From Brooklawnia propionicigenes (lineage in GTDB: Bacteria; Actinomycetota; Actinomycetes; Propionibacteriales; Propionibacteriaceae): a stretch of DNA of 64,000 bases. The DNA lies in the NCBI RefSeq assembly GCF_030297015.1, contig NZ_AP028056.1, positions 1,994,939 through 2,058,938 on the forward strand, in the 5' to 3' direction. Positions 7,750 through 15,286 of the stretch are shown here, in pieces. The notes below the pieces were generated by a model. The model did no database searches and was not told where the DNA came from. It saw only the letters and a list, made by a program, of their open reading frames with translations. Within the stretch, counting starts at the first letter, position 1; each line of letters starts with the position of its first letter. Both the position numbers and the translations under genes were made by a program.

Positions 7750-7897
7750 ATTCCAGCCCGGGAATCGGTGGCCGCACAGGCTGCGCACCCGGGGACAGCA
7801 CCAGGGCGTCATAGCCGATCGAGCACACTCCGTCGTCCGTGCATACCGTCGGGGTGAGGGGCGCGGGCTGGCGCTGGGTCGTCCTGTGAGTGAGCAT
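7750..7897 (-). pseudogene. N-terminal-side fragment of the same reductase, truncated
   Basis: Reading from ATG 7897 on the minus strand, about 18 unrelated residues lead into C-S-I-G-Y-D-A-L-V-L-S-P-G-A-Q-P-V-R-P-P and I-P-G-L-E-F, a diagnostic block of the CoA-disulfide reductase/NADH oxidase family that normally lies near residue 105-130. The preceding FAD-binding G-x-G-x-x-G and the redox-active Cys (in the family S-F-A-N-C-G-L-P) are absent, replaced directly by the operator region. After 7750 homology stops because of the inversion. This fragment is probably not functional. Confidence 0.75.
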
Positions 7898-7905
7898 GAA
7901 GCGAG

Positions 7906-7923
7906 TATACCCCCTGGGGTATA
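7906..7923. promoter_or_regulatory. Palindromic CsoR/CstR-type operator
   Basis: TATACCCC-CT-GGGGTATA is a perfect 8-bp inverted repeat with a 2-bp spacer, of the A/T-flanked C-tract/G-tract type bound by CsoR and CstR repressors. It sits 8 bp before the ATG of the truncated reductase and would control the minus-strand reductase-rhodanese-cstR unit; the sensor gene is encoded in the same unit. Confidence 0.75.
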
Positions 7924-8001
7924 TGAGTCAAGCTGTCCGATGACCCCAGGGATGTGCTGTCGGTGCGTCACCCCAAGCGATGACGCACCCCGCCCGACTG
8001 A

Positions 8002-8676
8002 CTACGTGCGTCCTCTCGTTGCGTCGGCGGTGTTGATCGCGGCCGCGGCCCGGTCCCTCGGACCCTGCGGGGCATCGGTCTTGGACGCGAAACGCCGCGC
8101 CGTGCCGAGGAACCTCTGGTGGAAGCGGGTCTCTCCGGTCACCTCGGGATGAAAGGCAAGACCGATCAGCGCGCCCTGCTCGACCGCGACGATTCGTCCA
8201 TCGGGCAAGGTGGCGAGCACGTGGGCGCCCGGTCCGACCCGTTCGATCAACGGAGCCCGGATGAATGCCGCGTGCACCGGCGGCTTGCCGAACGCGGGTA
8301 CCGCGAGCTCGGTCTCGAACGAATCGACCTGGCTGCCGAACGCATTGCGCTGCACAGTGATATCCAGGCCACCGAAGCTCTCTTGGCCGGCAATGGCGCC
8401 GCCGACGCGGTCGGCGAGCAGAATCAGGCCGGCACAGGTGCCCAGCACCGGCAGGCCGGCCGCGATCGCGTCCCGGATCGGCTGCCGCAGCCCGTAGGCG
8501 CGCGCGAGTTTGTCGATGACGCTCGATTCGCCACCTGGCAACACCAGGCCGCGGATGCCTTCGAGGTCTTGGGGACGCCGCACGTTCACCACGCTCGCGC
8601 CCAGGCTGCTCAGGACACGCACATGCTCGCGGACATCCCCCTGAAGCGCCAGGACACCGACTCGCAGGCCGCTCAC
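8002..8676 (-). CDS. pdxT: Pyridoxal 5'-phosphate synthase glutaminase subunit PdxT
   Basis: Class-I-type glutaminase (224 aa) that hydrolyses glutamine and channels ammonia to PdxS for de novo PLP synthesis. Visible signatures: the opening [12 protein letters not shown], the oxyanion segment [10 protein letters not shown], the nucleophile elbow V-L-G-T-C-A-G-L-I, and the catalytic His-Glu pair in A-F-H-P-E-V-T. About 30 polar residues extend past the catalytic core and are probably a disordered tail. It overlaps pdxS by 4 bp on the same strand, consistent with a 1:1 complex. Confidence 0.96.
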   Translation of the reverse strand: MSGLRVGVLALQGDVREHVRVLSSLGASVVNVRRPQDLEGIRGLVLPGGESSVIDKLARAYGLRQPIRDAIAAGLPVLGTCAGLILLADRVGGAIAGQESFGGLDITVQRNAFGSQVDSFETELAVPAFGKPPVHAAFIRAPLIERVGPGAHVLATLPDGRIVAVEQGALIGLAFHPEVTGETRFHQRFLGTARRFASKTDAPQGPRDRAAAAINTADATRGRT

Positions 8677-9560
8677 CAGCCGCGCTCGGCCAGCCGGTGC
8701 GGCGCGGGAACATCGGCGACGTTGATGCCGACCATCGCCTCACCCAAACCGCGCGACACCTCCGCGATCACCGACGGATCACTGTAGAAGGTGGTGGCCT
8801 TCACGATCGCCGCTGCCCGCTTGGCCGGCTCGCCCGACTTGAAGATCCCCGAGCCGACGAACACGCCGTCGGCGCCGAGCTGCATCATCATCGCCGCGTC
8901 GGCCGGTGTCGCGACGCCACCGGCGGTGAACAGCACGACGGGAAGGCGTCCGGTGCTGGCGACTTCGGCCACCAGGTCGTAGGGGGCCTGCAGATCCTTG
9001 GCTGCCACGTACAGCTCGTCAGCCGACTTCGCGGTCAGCGCGTTGATCTCGGAGGTGATGGTGCGGATGTGCTTGGTTGCCTCCGAGACGTCGCCGGTGC
9101 CGGCTTCGCCCTTGGATCGGATCATCGCAGCGCCCTCGTTGATGCGGCGCAGCGCCTCGCCCAGGTTGGTGGCGCCGCACACGAACGGCACGGTGAACGG
9201 CCATTTGTCGATGTGGTTGACGTAATCGGCCGGAGACAGCACCTCGGATTCGTCGATGTAGTCGACGTTGAGCGCCTGCAGCACCTGCGCCTCGACGAAG
9301 TGGCCGATGCGGGCCTTGGCCATGACCGGGATCGACACCTCGGCGATGATCGCCTCGATCAGATCCGGGTCGCTCATCCGGGCGACGCCGCCCTGCGCGC
9401 GGATGTCGGCCGGCACGCGCTCGAGTGCCATGACCGCGACGGCGCCGGCGTCCTCGGCGATCCGGGCCTGCTCGGGGGTGACGACGTCCATGATGACGCC
9501 GCCTTTCAGCATGTCTGCCAGGCCGCGCTTGACCCGATCGGTGCCGGTGGTGGTGCTCAT
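8673..9560 (-). CDS. pdxS: Pyridoxal 5'-phosphate synthase lyase subunit PdxS
   Basis: PLP synthase core (295 aa), which makes pyridoxal phosphate from ribose 5-phosphate, glyceraldehyde 3-phosphate and ammonia. It has the extremely conserved family sequence: the N-terminal [19 protein letters not shown], the catalytic-lysine segment [10 protein letters not shown], and the C-terminal phosphate-binding [15 protein letters not shown]. Two ATGs lie in tandem (9563 and 9560); GGAG is 6 nt before the second, so 9560 is chosen. A very long open frame extends upstream to 10643 but has no homology and covers the divergent regulator. Confidence 0.96.
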   Translation of the reverse strand: MSTTTGTDRVKRGLADMLKGGVIMDVVTPEQARIAEDAGAVAVMALERVPADIRAQGGVARMSDPDLIEAIIAEVSIPVMAKARIGHFVEAQVLQALNVDYIDESEVLSPADYVNHIDKWPFTVPFVCGATNLGEALRRINEGAAMIRSKGEAGTGDVSEATKHIRTITSEINALTAKSADELYVAAKDLQAPYDLVAEVASTGRLPVVLFTAGGVATPADAAMMMQLGADGVFVGSGIFKSGEPAKRAAAIVKATTFYSDPSVIAEVSRGLGEAMVGINVADVPAPHRLAERGW

Positions 9561-9605
9561 CATGGTCTCCTGGTTCTGGGTTCTGGGCTGTGCAGCGAGC
9601 GCAAT

Positions 9606-9625
9606 CTTTTGACCTAGGCCAAAAG
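9606..9625. promoter_or_regulatory. 20-bp near-perfect palindrome between pdxS and the PdxR-type regulator
   Basis: CTTTTGACCTAGGCCAAAAG is symmetric except at one base pair (positions 7/14). It lies 45 bp upstream of pdxS and 28 bp upstream of the divergent MocR-family gene, overlapping the likely -35 zone of the latter. Known PdxR regulators bind the shared pdxR/pdxS region, so this is the best operator candidate. Confidence 0.6.
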
Positions 9626-9640
9626 TTAGCACGCGGGCCT

Positions 9641-9653
9641 TAGAATCGCCATC
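9641..9653 (+). promoter_or_regulatory. -10 box of a leaderless promoter for the PdxR-type gene
   Basis: TAGAAT at 9641-9646 is followed by 7 nt and then the GTG at 9654. No Shine-Dalgarno sequence is present. Transcription would start at or next to the GTG, giving a leaderless mRNA as is common in actinobacteria. Confidence 0.5.
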
Positions 9654-11003
9654 GTGGCAGAGCAAGCTGAGACGGCGATCACTGGTGGCACCGCCGCCGA
9701 GATCGCCGACAGCGTGCGCGACCTCATCGAGAGCGGCATCCTGGTGCCCGGCGATCCACTGCCGCCGGTGCGGGTGCTCGCCCGCCGCCTGGAGGTCAAC
9801 CGCAATACGGTCGTGGCCGCTTACGGACTGCTGGCCCGCTCCGGTGCGGTGATCGGGCAGGGACGCGCCGGCACCCGCGTGGCCGAGCACACTCCCATGG
9901 CGCAGGAAGGCTACGTCGCCACCGGAACCCTGCGCGACGTCGCCTCCGGAACCCTGCGCGATGTCGGCACCGGTAACCCCGCGGCCGAACTGATCCCCGA
10001 CCTCAGCACCGCTCTGCATGCCGCGGTGGGGCGTCCGGTGCTGTACGGAGAGCCCGTGATCGACCGCGGACTGGAGGCCTGGGCTCGCGACTGGATCGCT
10101 CCCGACGTACCGTCCGACTTTCAACTCACGGTCACCAGCGGCGCTGTGGACGCGGTCGAGCGGCTGCTCGCCCAGGCGTTGACTCGCGATGACGCTGTGG
10201 CGCTCGAAGATCCCTGCTTCTTGGCCAGCATCCAGGTCACCCGCTTCGGCGGCTACCGGGCGGTGGCCGTGCCGGTCGATGACGAGGGCATGACGGTGGA
10301 CGGGCTGCGGGCGGCGCTCGCGCAGGGCGTCCGCGCGGTGATCGGCACGCCGCGCGCCCAGAACCCGACCGGGGTCTCGCTGAGCGCCCGGCGGGCCGAG
10401 GCGCTGCGCGCGGTGCTGGCCGAGTACCCCTACGTGCTGGTGATCGAGGACGATTACTACTCGCTGTTGTCCCAGCGTCAATTCCACTCGATGGTTGGCC
10501 CGGACCATCGGCGCTGGGCGCTGGTGCGGTCGGTGTCGAAGTTCATCGGTCCCGACATCTGCCTGGCGCTGGTGGCCTCCGACGCGGAGACCGCGTCCCG
10601 GCTCGCGATGCGCCTGAGCCCAGGAACGACCTGGGTCAGCCACCTACTTCAGCGCACCGCGCATGCGCTGCTGTCGGACGCCGGCACCCGCGCCGCGATC
10701 GCTCGTGCGGGGGCGCACTACGCGGCGCGCAACGAGGCCTTCGCCACCCGGCTCGCCCAGCATGGCATTGAGACCGTGGCCGGTGACGGCATCAACTTGT
10801 GGGTCGGGCTCCCGGTGTTCGCGCGCGATGTCGGCGAGCGATTGAAGGAGCGCGGATGGCTGGTGCGTACCGGCGACGAATTCCGGCTGGATCCGGCCGC
10901 TGGACCATCGCGTCACCTGCGGCTCACCATCCACGAACTGGACGATTCCGAGGCCGAGGCGCTCGCCGTCGACCTGGCCGAGGCCGTTCGCGCCGGACGC
11001 TGA
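9654..11003 (+). CDS. pdxR: MocR/PdxR-family regulator (GntR-type DNA-binding domain fused to an aminotransferase-like domain)
   Basis: 449 aa. Residues about 10-80 form a winged helix of GntR type ([17 protein letters not shown]) and residues about 110-445 a fold-type-I aminotransferase domain. The latter includes the E-D-P-C-F segment, the cofactor-stacking region E-D-D-Y-Y and the PLP lysine in R-S-V-S-K-F. Such proteins sense PLP rather than catalyse transamination. The gene is divergent from pdxST across a palindrome, exactly the arrangement of known PdxR activators of PLP synthase. The symbol rests on this context. Residues 85-105 contain a short internal repeat (T-L-R-D-V twice) in the linker. 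Confidence 0.88.
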   Translation: MAEQAETAITGGTAAEIADSVRDLIESGILVPGDPLPPVRVLARRLEVNRNTVVAAYGLLARSGAVIGQGRAGTRVAEHTPMAQEGYVATGTLRDVASGTLRDVGTGNPAAELIPDLSTALHAAVGRPVLYGEPVIDRGLEAWARDWIAPDVPSDFQLTVTSGAVDAVERLLAQALTRDDAVALEDPCFLASIQVTRFGGYRAVAVPVDDEGMTVDGLRAALAQGVRAVIGTPRAQNPTGVSLSARRAEALRAVLAEYPYVLVIEDDYYSLLSQRQFHSMVGPDHRRWALVRSVSKFIGPDICLALVASDAETASRLAMRLSPGTTWVSHLLQRTAHALLSDAGTRAAIARAGAHYAARNEAFATRLAQHGIETVAGDGINLWVGLPVFARDVGERLKERGWLVRTGDEFRLDPAAGPSRHLRLTIHELDDSEAEALAVDLAEAVRAGR

Positions 11004-11163
11004 CCGGGCCGGAAGCTGGCGGGGACCGCAAGGGGGCCGGGTCGAGCGCTGACCGAGGCCGCAATGAGACCGGGGCTCACGGCTGACTAGGGTCGAAGCA
11101 GACCGGGACCGCAAGGGGTCGGGGCCGAAAGCAGACCCGGGCCGCAAAGCAGACGAGGGCCGC
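11004..11163. repeat. Degenerate short repeats after the PdxR-type gene
   Basis: Five or so imperfect copies of a 15-30-bp unit built on GACCGGGACCGCAAG (variants at about 11020, 11050, 11105, 11130 and 11150) fill the gap between the regulator and the convergent M23 gene. No coding potential was seen. Confidence 0.5.
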
Positions 11164-11167
11164 ACCC

Positions 11168-11779
11168 TCAGGCGTCGATGATCTCGCCGTTGCGCGGCAG
11201 GGTGCCGTTCAGCGTGAAGGGGACCGCGATTGCGCGCTCGACGTCCAGTCGGTCGATGACCTGCAGATGAAGGTGGGGCTCGGTGCTGTTGCCGGAATTC
11301 CCGCAACGCGCGAGGGGGTCGCCGGCGTCTACCTGCTGACCGACCTGCACGCGGATGCTGCCGAGCTGCAGGTGGCAGAGGGCGACGATGCCTCCACTGG
11401 TTTCGATCATGACGTGGTTGCCCGCCAGCCCGGCCCATCCTGCGGCGACCCGGCGACGTTGAGTGAGCGCGTATCCGACCGAAGGGATGCCGCGGTACGC
11501 GGGATGGTCGGGCTGGGAATCGAGGGCGGCGACAACGGTGCCGGTCGCCGGTGCCAGTACGGGTCGTCCGAAGCCGGTGAACAACGCGGCGGGCTCGGGC
11601 CGCAGGAGCGACGAGACGGTGATCGGGGCGGAGCGTCCGAAGTCGTCGACGGGAACGAAGTCGATCGCGTAGGCCGTGGCGAACAGGGTCGTGCCGTGAC
11701 TGGGCACGTGATTGGCGGGGCTGTTCTGCGTCAGCCAGCGTCCCTTGAAGGGATAGCTCAAATCGGCGCCCACAGGCAT
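11168..11779 (-). CDS. M23-type metallopeptidase-like protein without signal peptide
   Basis: 203 aa from the ATG at 11779, preferred over the in-frame start at 11827 because AGGA lies 4 nt upstream. The LytM/M23 fold is recognisable: the first metal-binding region V-P-S-H-G followed by A-Y-A-I-D, a central A-L-C-H-L-Q-L-G-S strand, and the C-terminal C-G-N-S-G-N-S-T-E-P-H-L-H-L with the H-x-H ligands. M23 enzymes cut peptidoglycan cross-links, but no signal peptide or membrane anchor is visible, so export is unexplained. It resembles the membrane-anchored paralogue at 15283-16131 in these same motifs. Confidence 0.85.
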   Translation of the reverse strand: MPVGADLSYPFKGRWLTQNSPANHVPSHGTTLFATAYAIDFVPVDDFGRSAPITVSSLLRPEPAALFTGFGRPVLAPATGTVVAALDSQPDHPAYRGIPSVGYALTQRRRVAAGWAGLAGNHVMIETSGGIVALCHLQLGSIRVQVGQQVDAGDPLARCGNSGNSTEPHLHLQVIDRLDVERAIAVPFTLNGTLPRNGEIIDA

Positions 11780-12170
11780 GATTCCTCGCTTTTTCCGGAG
11801 CATGAACCACGATATCGGGCGCAGCAACCGGTTCTGGGAGGTGAATCGGTGGACACCGCCGATCTTGGGTCGGATTGTCTGCAGGGGGTGCGGACAACCC
11901 GACCCAAGTTCGGTGCCCGGCTAGCCTGAGCGCGCCGACGACACCGGCGATCCGGACATCGCACGACCCCGTCGGTTCTTCCTTGACACCGGGCGTCCAC
12001 TCGATCGGATCGCTGTAATCATCGGATCGTTGTAATCTCTGCGCCGTCCGCTCGTCCGTGGGACGCTTGACCGCAATACCGACCAGTAAGTAAGTGCGCG
12101 AGGTCACGGACCCGGTCTTGTCTCCGGCCGGTATGGCGGCCACGCGAATGGTCATCCGAAAGGACCGGAC
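11780..12170. other. Non-coding 391-bp gap between divergent genes
   Basis: No gene is supported here. It holds a copy of the dispersed hairpin repeat (11864-11908) and a 17-bp direct repeat, TCGGATCGyTGTAATCw, at 12005-12021 and 12022-12038, which may be tandem regulator sites for the ligase gene. Confidence 0.5.
11864..11908. repeat. Dispersed hairpin repeat, copy 1 of 5
   Basis: Arms of 20 nt (11864-11883 and 11889-11908) with two mismatches and a 5-nt loop. The consensus arm is TTGGGTCGGGTTGTCCGC. The same stem recurs at 44768, 50018, 59954 and 62477, always between genes. Confidence 0.75.
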
Positions 12171-13265
12171 ATGACACCCAGCCGGCGACGCCAGTTCGGC
12201 GTGGAGGAAGAGTACCTCCTCCTCGATGCCAAGACCGGACGACCGACCGACCACGCGGCCGCGCTGATCAGGTCTCTTCCCGATCACCGCGAGTCGGCCG
12301 ACCGTGAGTTCTTCGCCAGTCAGTTGGAGACCGCGACCCCGGTCTGTGAGGACGCAGCCGAGGCCGAGGCGATACTGACCGAGTTCCGAGCCGAGGCATC
12401 GTCCGCGGCGGTTCCGCTGGGCATCGTGATGGCCGGCACCGGACTGCCGCCGGTCGGCGGCGATGAGCCGGGAACGGTGACGCCCAAGGAGCGCTATCGG
12501 ATGATCCGGGCGGAGGCGCGCAGCGCCGCCGACCATCAGTACGTGACCGGGACGCATGTGCACATCGAGGTGCCCTCGCGCGACGCCGGAGCCGATGTGC
12601 TGCAGCGCCTGGCTCGCTGGGCGCCCGCGCTGATGGCGCTCACGGCGAACTCGCCGATCTGGTGCGGAGAGCCCACCGGCTTTGCGAGTTGGCGCTACAT
12701 CATGGGCCTCAACTGGCCGATCTCGGGCTACCCTCCCGAGTTCTCGAACGGCGATGAATACACCCGCGCTGTCGAGCGACTCATCTCGACCGGCGTCCTC
12801 ATCGATTCCGGCGCGGTGACCTGGCTCGCGCGGCTGTCCCACAACTTCCCGACCATCGAGTTGCGTATCGCCGACGCGCAGCTTGAGCCGCGGGATGCTG
12901 TTGATTTCGCCACTGTGCTGCGGGCGATCGTCGACCAGGGGCTGCGGGACGCCGAAGCGGGCATCGAACCACCGCGGATCCTGCCCGGATTGGTGAACGG
13001 CGCGATCTGGTTGGCTGCCCGCAACGGACTCGGGTCCGAAGTCGTCGACCCCTTGCACGGCGAGGCGATTCCTGCCTTCGCTCTGCTCGAGCGCATGGTA
13101 GACATCCATGAGGCCACGCTGTCCGCTTTCGGTGATCTGGACAGAGTGCAGGGATACCTGGATCGCCTGCGCCGCCAGGGGAGCCCGGCGGCGCGACAGG
13201 TGGCGGCCTTCGACCGCGGCGGAGTCCCGGGGCTTGTGGACCTGTACCGGTCCGGCTCGGATTAG
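12171..13265 (+). CDS. Carboxylate-amine ligase of the YbdK / glutamate-cysteine ligase type 2 family
   Basis: 364-aa member of the GCS2 family, ATP-dependent ligases that join a carboxylate such as glutamate to an amine. Clear family signatures: F-G-V-E-E-E-Y near the N-terminus, the central T-G-T-H-V-H-I-E-V with its metal-binding residues, N-S-P-I-W-C-G, and the E-L-R-I-A-D-A block. AAAGGA precedes the ATG. YbdK has weak glutamate-cysteine ligase activity; the EgtA branch supplies gamma-glutamylcysteine for ergothioneine, but no ergothioneine genes are nearby, so the physiological substrate is left open. Confidence 0.88.
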   Translation: MTPSRRRQFGVEEEYLLLDAKTGRPTDHAAALIRSLPDHRESADREFFASQLETATPVCEDAAEAEAILTEFRAEASSAAVPLGIVMAGTGLPPVGGDEPGTVTPKERYRMIRAEARSAADHQYVTGTHVHIEVPSRDAGADVLQRLARWAPALMALTANSPIWCGEPTGFASWRYIMGLNWPISGYPPEFSNGDEYTRAVERLISTGVLIDSGAVTWLARLSHNFPTIELRIADAQLEPRDAVDFATVLRAIVDQGLRDAEAGIEPPRILPGLVNGAIWLAARNGLGSEVVDPLHGEAIPAFALLERMVDIHEATLSAFGDLDRVQGYLDRLRRQGSPAARQVAAFDRGGVPGLVDLYRSGSD

Positions 13266-13307
13266 CGTGCGCATCCCCAGCCCGATCCCTCACGGAAGAC
13301 AGTCATC

Positions 13308-13643
13308 GTGACCAAGCGCATCCTTGACGTCGTCACCAACGTGGCGCATTACGACGATCCGTCTCACCCAACCGGCCTGTGGCTGTCCGAACTCACGCAC
13401 GCCTGGCAGGTCTTCGAACAGCGCGGTTTCGAGCAAACCATCGTCAGCCCGCAGGGTGGCCACTCACCCTTGGAGCCGCGGTCGCTGAAGTTCCCGAACG
13501 ACGACGCGACTGCCAGGGCATCGCGGGCCGATCCGGCCCGAATGGCACTGCTCGAGCACACCGCTCGTCCTGACGAGATCGATCCGGCGGACTTCGACGC
13601 GATCTACTTCACGGGCGGCCACGCGGTGATGTTTGACTTCTGA
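13308..13643 (+). pseudogene. Truncated DJ-1/PfpI-type glutamine amidotransferase-like protein
   Basis: GTG start at 13308. The product follows the N-terminal half of the type-1 glutamine amidotransferase-like (Hsp31/PfpI) family: opening R-I-L-D-V-V-T-N-V, T-G-L-W-L-S-E-L with its metal/active-site Glu, and Y-F-T-G-G-H-A-V-M-F-D-F. It stops at residue 111 immediately after that motif. Family members are about 220-230 aa, and the nucleophilic Cys (in A-V-C-H-G) that follows is missing. The next 185 bp show no homologous continuation in any frame, so the 3' half has been deleted rather than frameshifted. Probably inactive. Confidence 0.72.
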
Positions 13644-13678
13644 CTCGGGCCATGCCCCGGCAGGGGCGACAGCCCAAG

Positions 13679-13716
13679 CCGGAGCCGAGTCACGTTCGGC
13701 CGGAGTTCGGCTCCGG
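13679..13716. terminator. Hairpin in the gap after the truncated amidotransferase gene
   Basis: Perfect 10-bp arms, CCGGAGCCGA at 13679-13688 and its complement at 13707-13716, with an 18-nt loop. No T tract follows, so intrinsic termination is doubtful. The rest of the 185-bp gap holds nothing recognisable. Confidence 0.35.
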
Positions 13717-13828
13717 ACCCGTTGCCCTGCGCTCTCGTCCCAGTTCGAGCGAACTCCGAGGCACGGCGACCCTCGTCTTGAGACACGGGCAATCTGGTGT
13801 TGGCCCCGGATGACGCCATAGTGAATGC

Positions 13829-14707
13829 ATGACAGGTCACGCCGCATCCCGACTCGTACTGGCCGGGTCGGCAGCACTGCTGCTGGTCGCCGGAGTGTAC
13901 GGCTGGCGCCGGTACGGTCCGCGATCACACGCCTCCCGGTTCCGCCGCGCGGTCGCCGATCTGCCCACCTCGTCGGACCCGGCGCACATCGTGACCGAGG
14001 ACGATCTGGCCGCGCTGCCTCCGCAGGTTGCGACCTACCTGCGGCGCATGGGAGCGGTGGGAAGCCCGGTGGCCGAGGAGTTCCGGGCGCGGTTGCGCGG
14101 TCGCATCCGCAGCGGTCCCGACCAGCCGTGGATGCCGTTCGTCGCCGAGCAGGTGAACTCGTACCAGCCAACGGTGGCGCGCTTGTTCCACATGCACGCG
14201 ACCATGAAGGGGCTGCCGGTCGATGTGCTGCACCAACTCATCGACGGCCGCGCCACGATGCGCGGCCTTGCCTTGTTCATGGTTCCGGTGGTCGACGCCG
14301 CCGGCCCGCAGATGGACCAAGCCGAGACGGTCACGTTGTTCAACGACCTGTGCCTGTTCGTCCCCTCGGCGCTGCTGACAGCGCCCGTGCAGTGGGAGCC
14401 GGTGGACGAACACACCGTGCGTGCGACCTACTCCAATGCGGGCCACACCATCACTGCGCTGCTGATCTTCGACGAGGCGGGTGACCTGGTCGATTTCGTC
14501 TCGGACGACCGGTCGATGGCTTCCGGCGATGGGCGCACTTTCATCCCGATGCGCTGGTCGACGCCCGTCGGTGAGTTCACCCAGCGATCCGGCCGGCGTC
14601 AGTTACTGCAGGGCGAGGCGCGGTGGCACGCACCCGGCGGTGACTTCAGCTACATCGAGATGTACGTCGATGGATTGGAGATCCAACCAGTTAGTTCGTC
14701 CGAATAA
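13829..14707 (+). CDS. DUF6544-family membrane-anchored protein
   Basis: 292 aa. One N-terminal membrane span (about residues 8-25, L-V-L-A-G-S-A-A-L-L-L-V-A-G-V-Y) is followed by a large globular domain with Y-L-R-R-M-G-A-V-G-S-P and R-W-S-T-P-V-G-E-F, matching the DUF6544 (formerly DUF6920) group as I recall it. Function is unknown. CATAGT at 13817-13822 lies 6 nt before the ATG and no ribosome site is seen, suggesting a leaderless transcript. An ArsR-type regulator follows 39 bp later with its own promoter. Confidence 0.75.
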   Translation: MTGHAASRLVLAGSAALLLVAGVYGWRRYGPRSHASRFRRAVADLPTSSDPAHIVTEDDLAALPPQVATYLRRMGAVGSPVAEEFRARLRGRIRSGPDQPWMPFVAEQVNSYQPTVARLFHMHATMKGLPVDVLHQLIDGRATMRGLALFMVPVVDAAGPQMDQAETVTLFNDLCLFVPSALLTAPVQWEPVDEHTVRATYSNAGHTITALLIFDEAGDLVDFVSDDRSMASGDGRTFIPMRWSTPVGEFTQRSGRRQLLQGEARWHAPGGDFSYIEMYVDGLEIQPVSSSE

Positions 14708-14713
14708 GCGTTT

Positions 14714-14740
14714 GTACGAAGAATCGTTCTAACGTACTAT
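14714..14740 (+). promoter_or_regulatory. Nested inverted repeats and -10 box before the ArsR-type gene
   Basis: Two concentric inverted repeats share one axis: GTACG/CGTAC (14714-14718, 14733-14737) and AGAA-TCG-TTCT (14720-14730). TACTAT at 14735-14740 fits a -10 box 6 nt before the ATG at 14747, so the repeats would block the promoter if bound by the gene's own product. Confidence 0.5.
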
Positions 14741-14746
14741 CGTCCC

Positions 14747-15286
14747 ATGAGCGAAGACATGGAGATGCTACAAAGACACGTGCAAGCGCTGGACGAGCGC
14801 GTCGCTGCGTTGGAAGCAGCACCCGTCCGCGTCGCGGCTCAGGAGGCGTCGTCGCCGATCGATGAAGGTGACACCTTCTGGGCGCTGACCGGGTTGCGTT
14901 CGCGCCTGCCAGAGGATCCTTCGACGGCCGCGGGAGAGGTGATGCTGGTCGGCTCGCTGACGCTCCCGACGGGAGCCGAGGTGTCGTGGCAGCAAGGTCT
15001 CGGCACCCAGGGACTGCTCGAGACCGACTGGTCGGACCAGTCGTCGGTGCTCGGCGCGCTGGGCCATCCGGTACGCCTCGAGTTGCTGCGGCACATCTTG
15101 CTGGGCACCCACGCCACAGCCGACCTCGCGGAGATGGAGTCGCTCGGAACGACCGGGCAGCTGCACCATCATCTGCGACAGCTGGTCGCCACCGGATGGG
15201 TACGCCAGAGCGGACGCGGCAGTTACGAAATCCCGGCCTCCCGCGTCGTGCCGCTGCTGGCCTGCTTGATCGGAGCGCAACGATGA
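14747..15286 (+). CDS. ArsR-type helix-turn-helix regulator
   Basis: 179 aa. The N-terminal ~25 residues are heptad-like (E-M-L-Q-R-H-V-Q-A-L-D-E-R-V-A-A-L-E) and may form a coiled coil. A central region of unknown fold follows. The C-terminal part, from about residue 105, is a winged helix: L-G-H-P-V-R-L-E-L-L-R-H-I, then T-A-D-L-A and the recognition helix G-T-T-G-Q-L-H-H-H-L-R-Q-L. The HTH at the C-terminal end with a ligand-like N-terminal domain is unusual for ArsR proteins. The gene overlaps the M23 gene by 4 bp, suggesting that it controls the DUF6544-M23 group. Confidence 0.82.
   Translation: MSEDMEMLQRHVQALDERVAALEAAPVRVAAQEASSPIDEGDTFWALTGLRSRLPEDPSTAAGEVMLVGSLTLPTGAEVSWQQGLGTQGLLETDWSDQSSVLGALGHPVRLELLRHILLGTHATADLAEMESLGTTGQLHHHLRQLVATGWVRQSGRGSYEIPASRVVPLLACLIGAQR

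Noticed and set aside
8673-10643. Very long minus-strand open frame of 656 codons
   Set aside because: Only the last 295 codons are PdxS. The rest is a GC-rich shadow of the PdxR-type gene without homology-like features, and a good start with ribosome site lies at 9560.
10644-13274. 876-codon minus-strand open frame
   Set aside because: It spans the M23 and carboxylate-amine ligase genes in an antisense phase, with Arg/Pro/Ala-rich composition typical of high-GC shadows.
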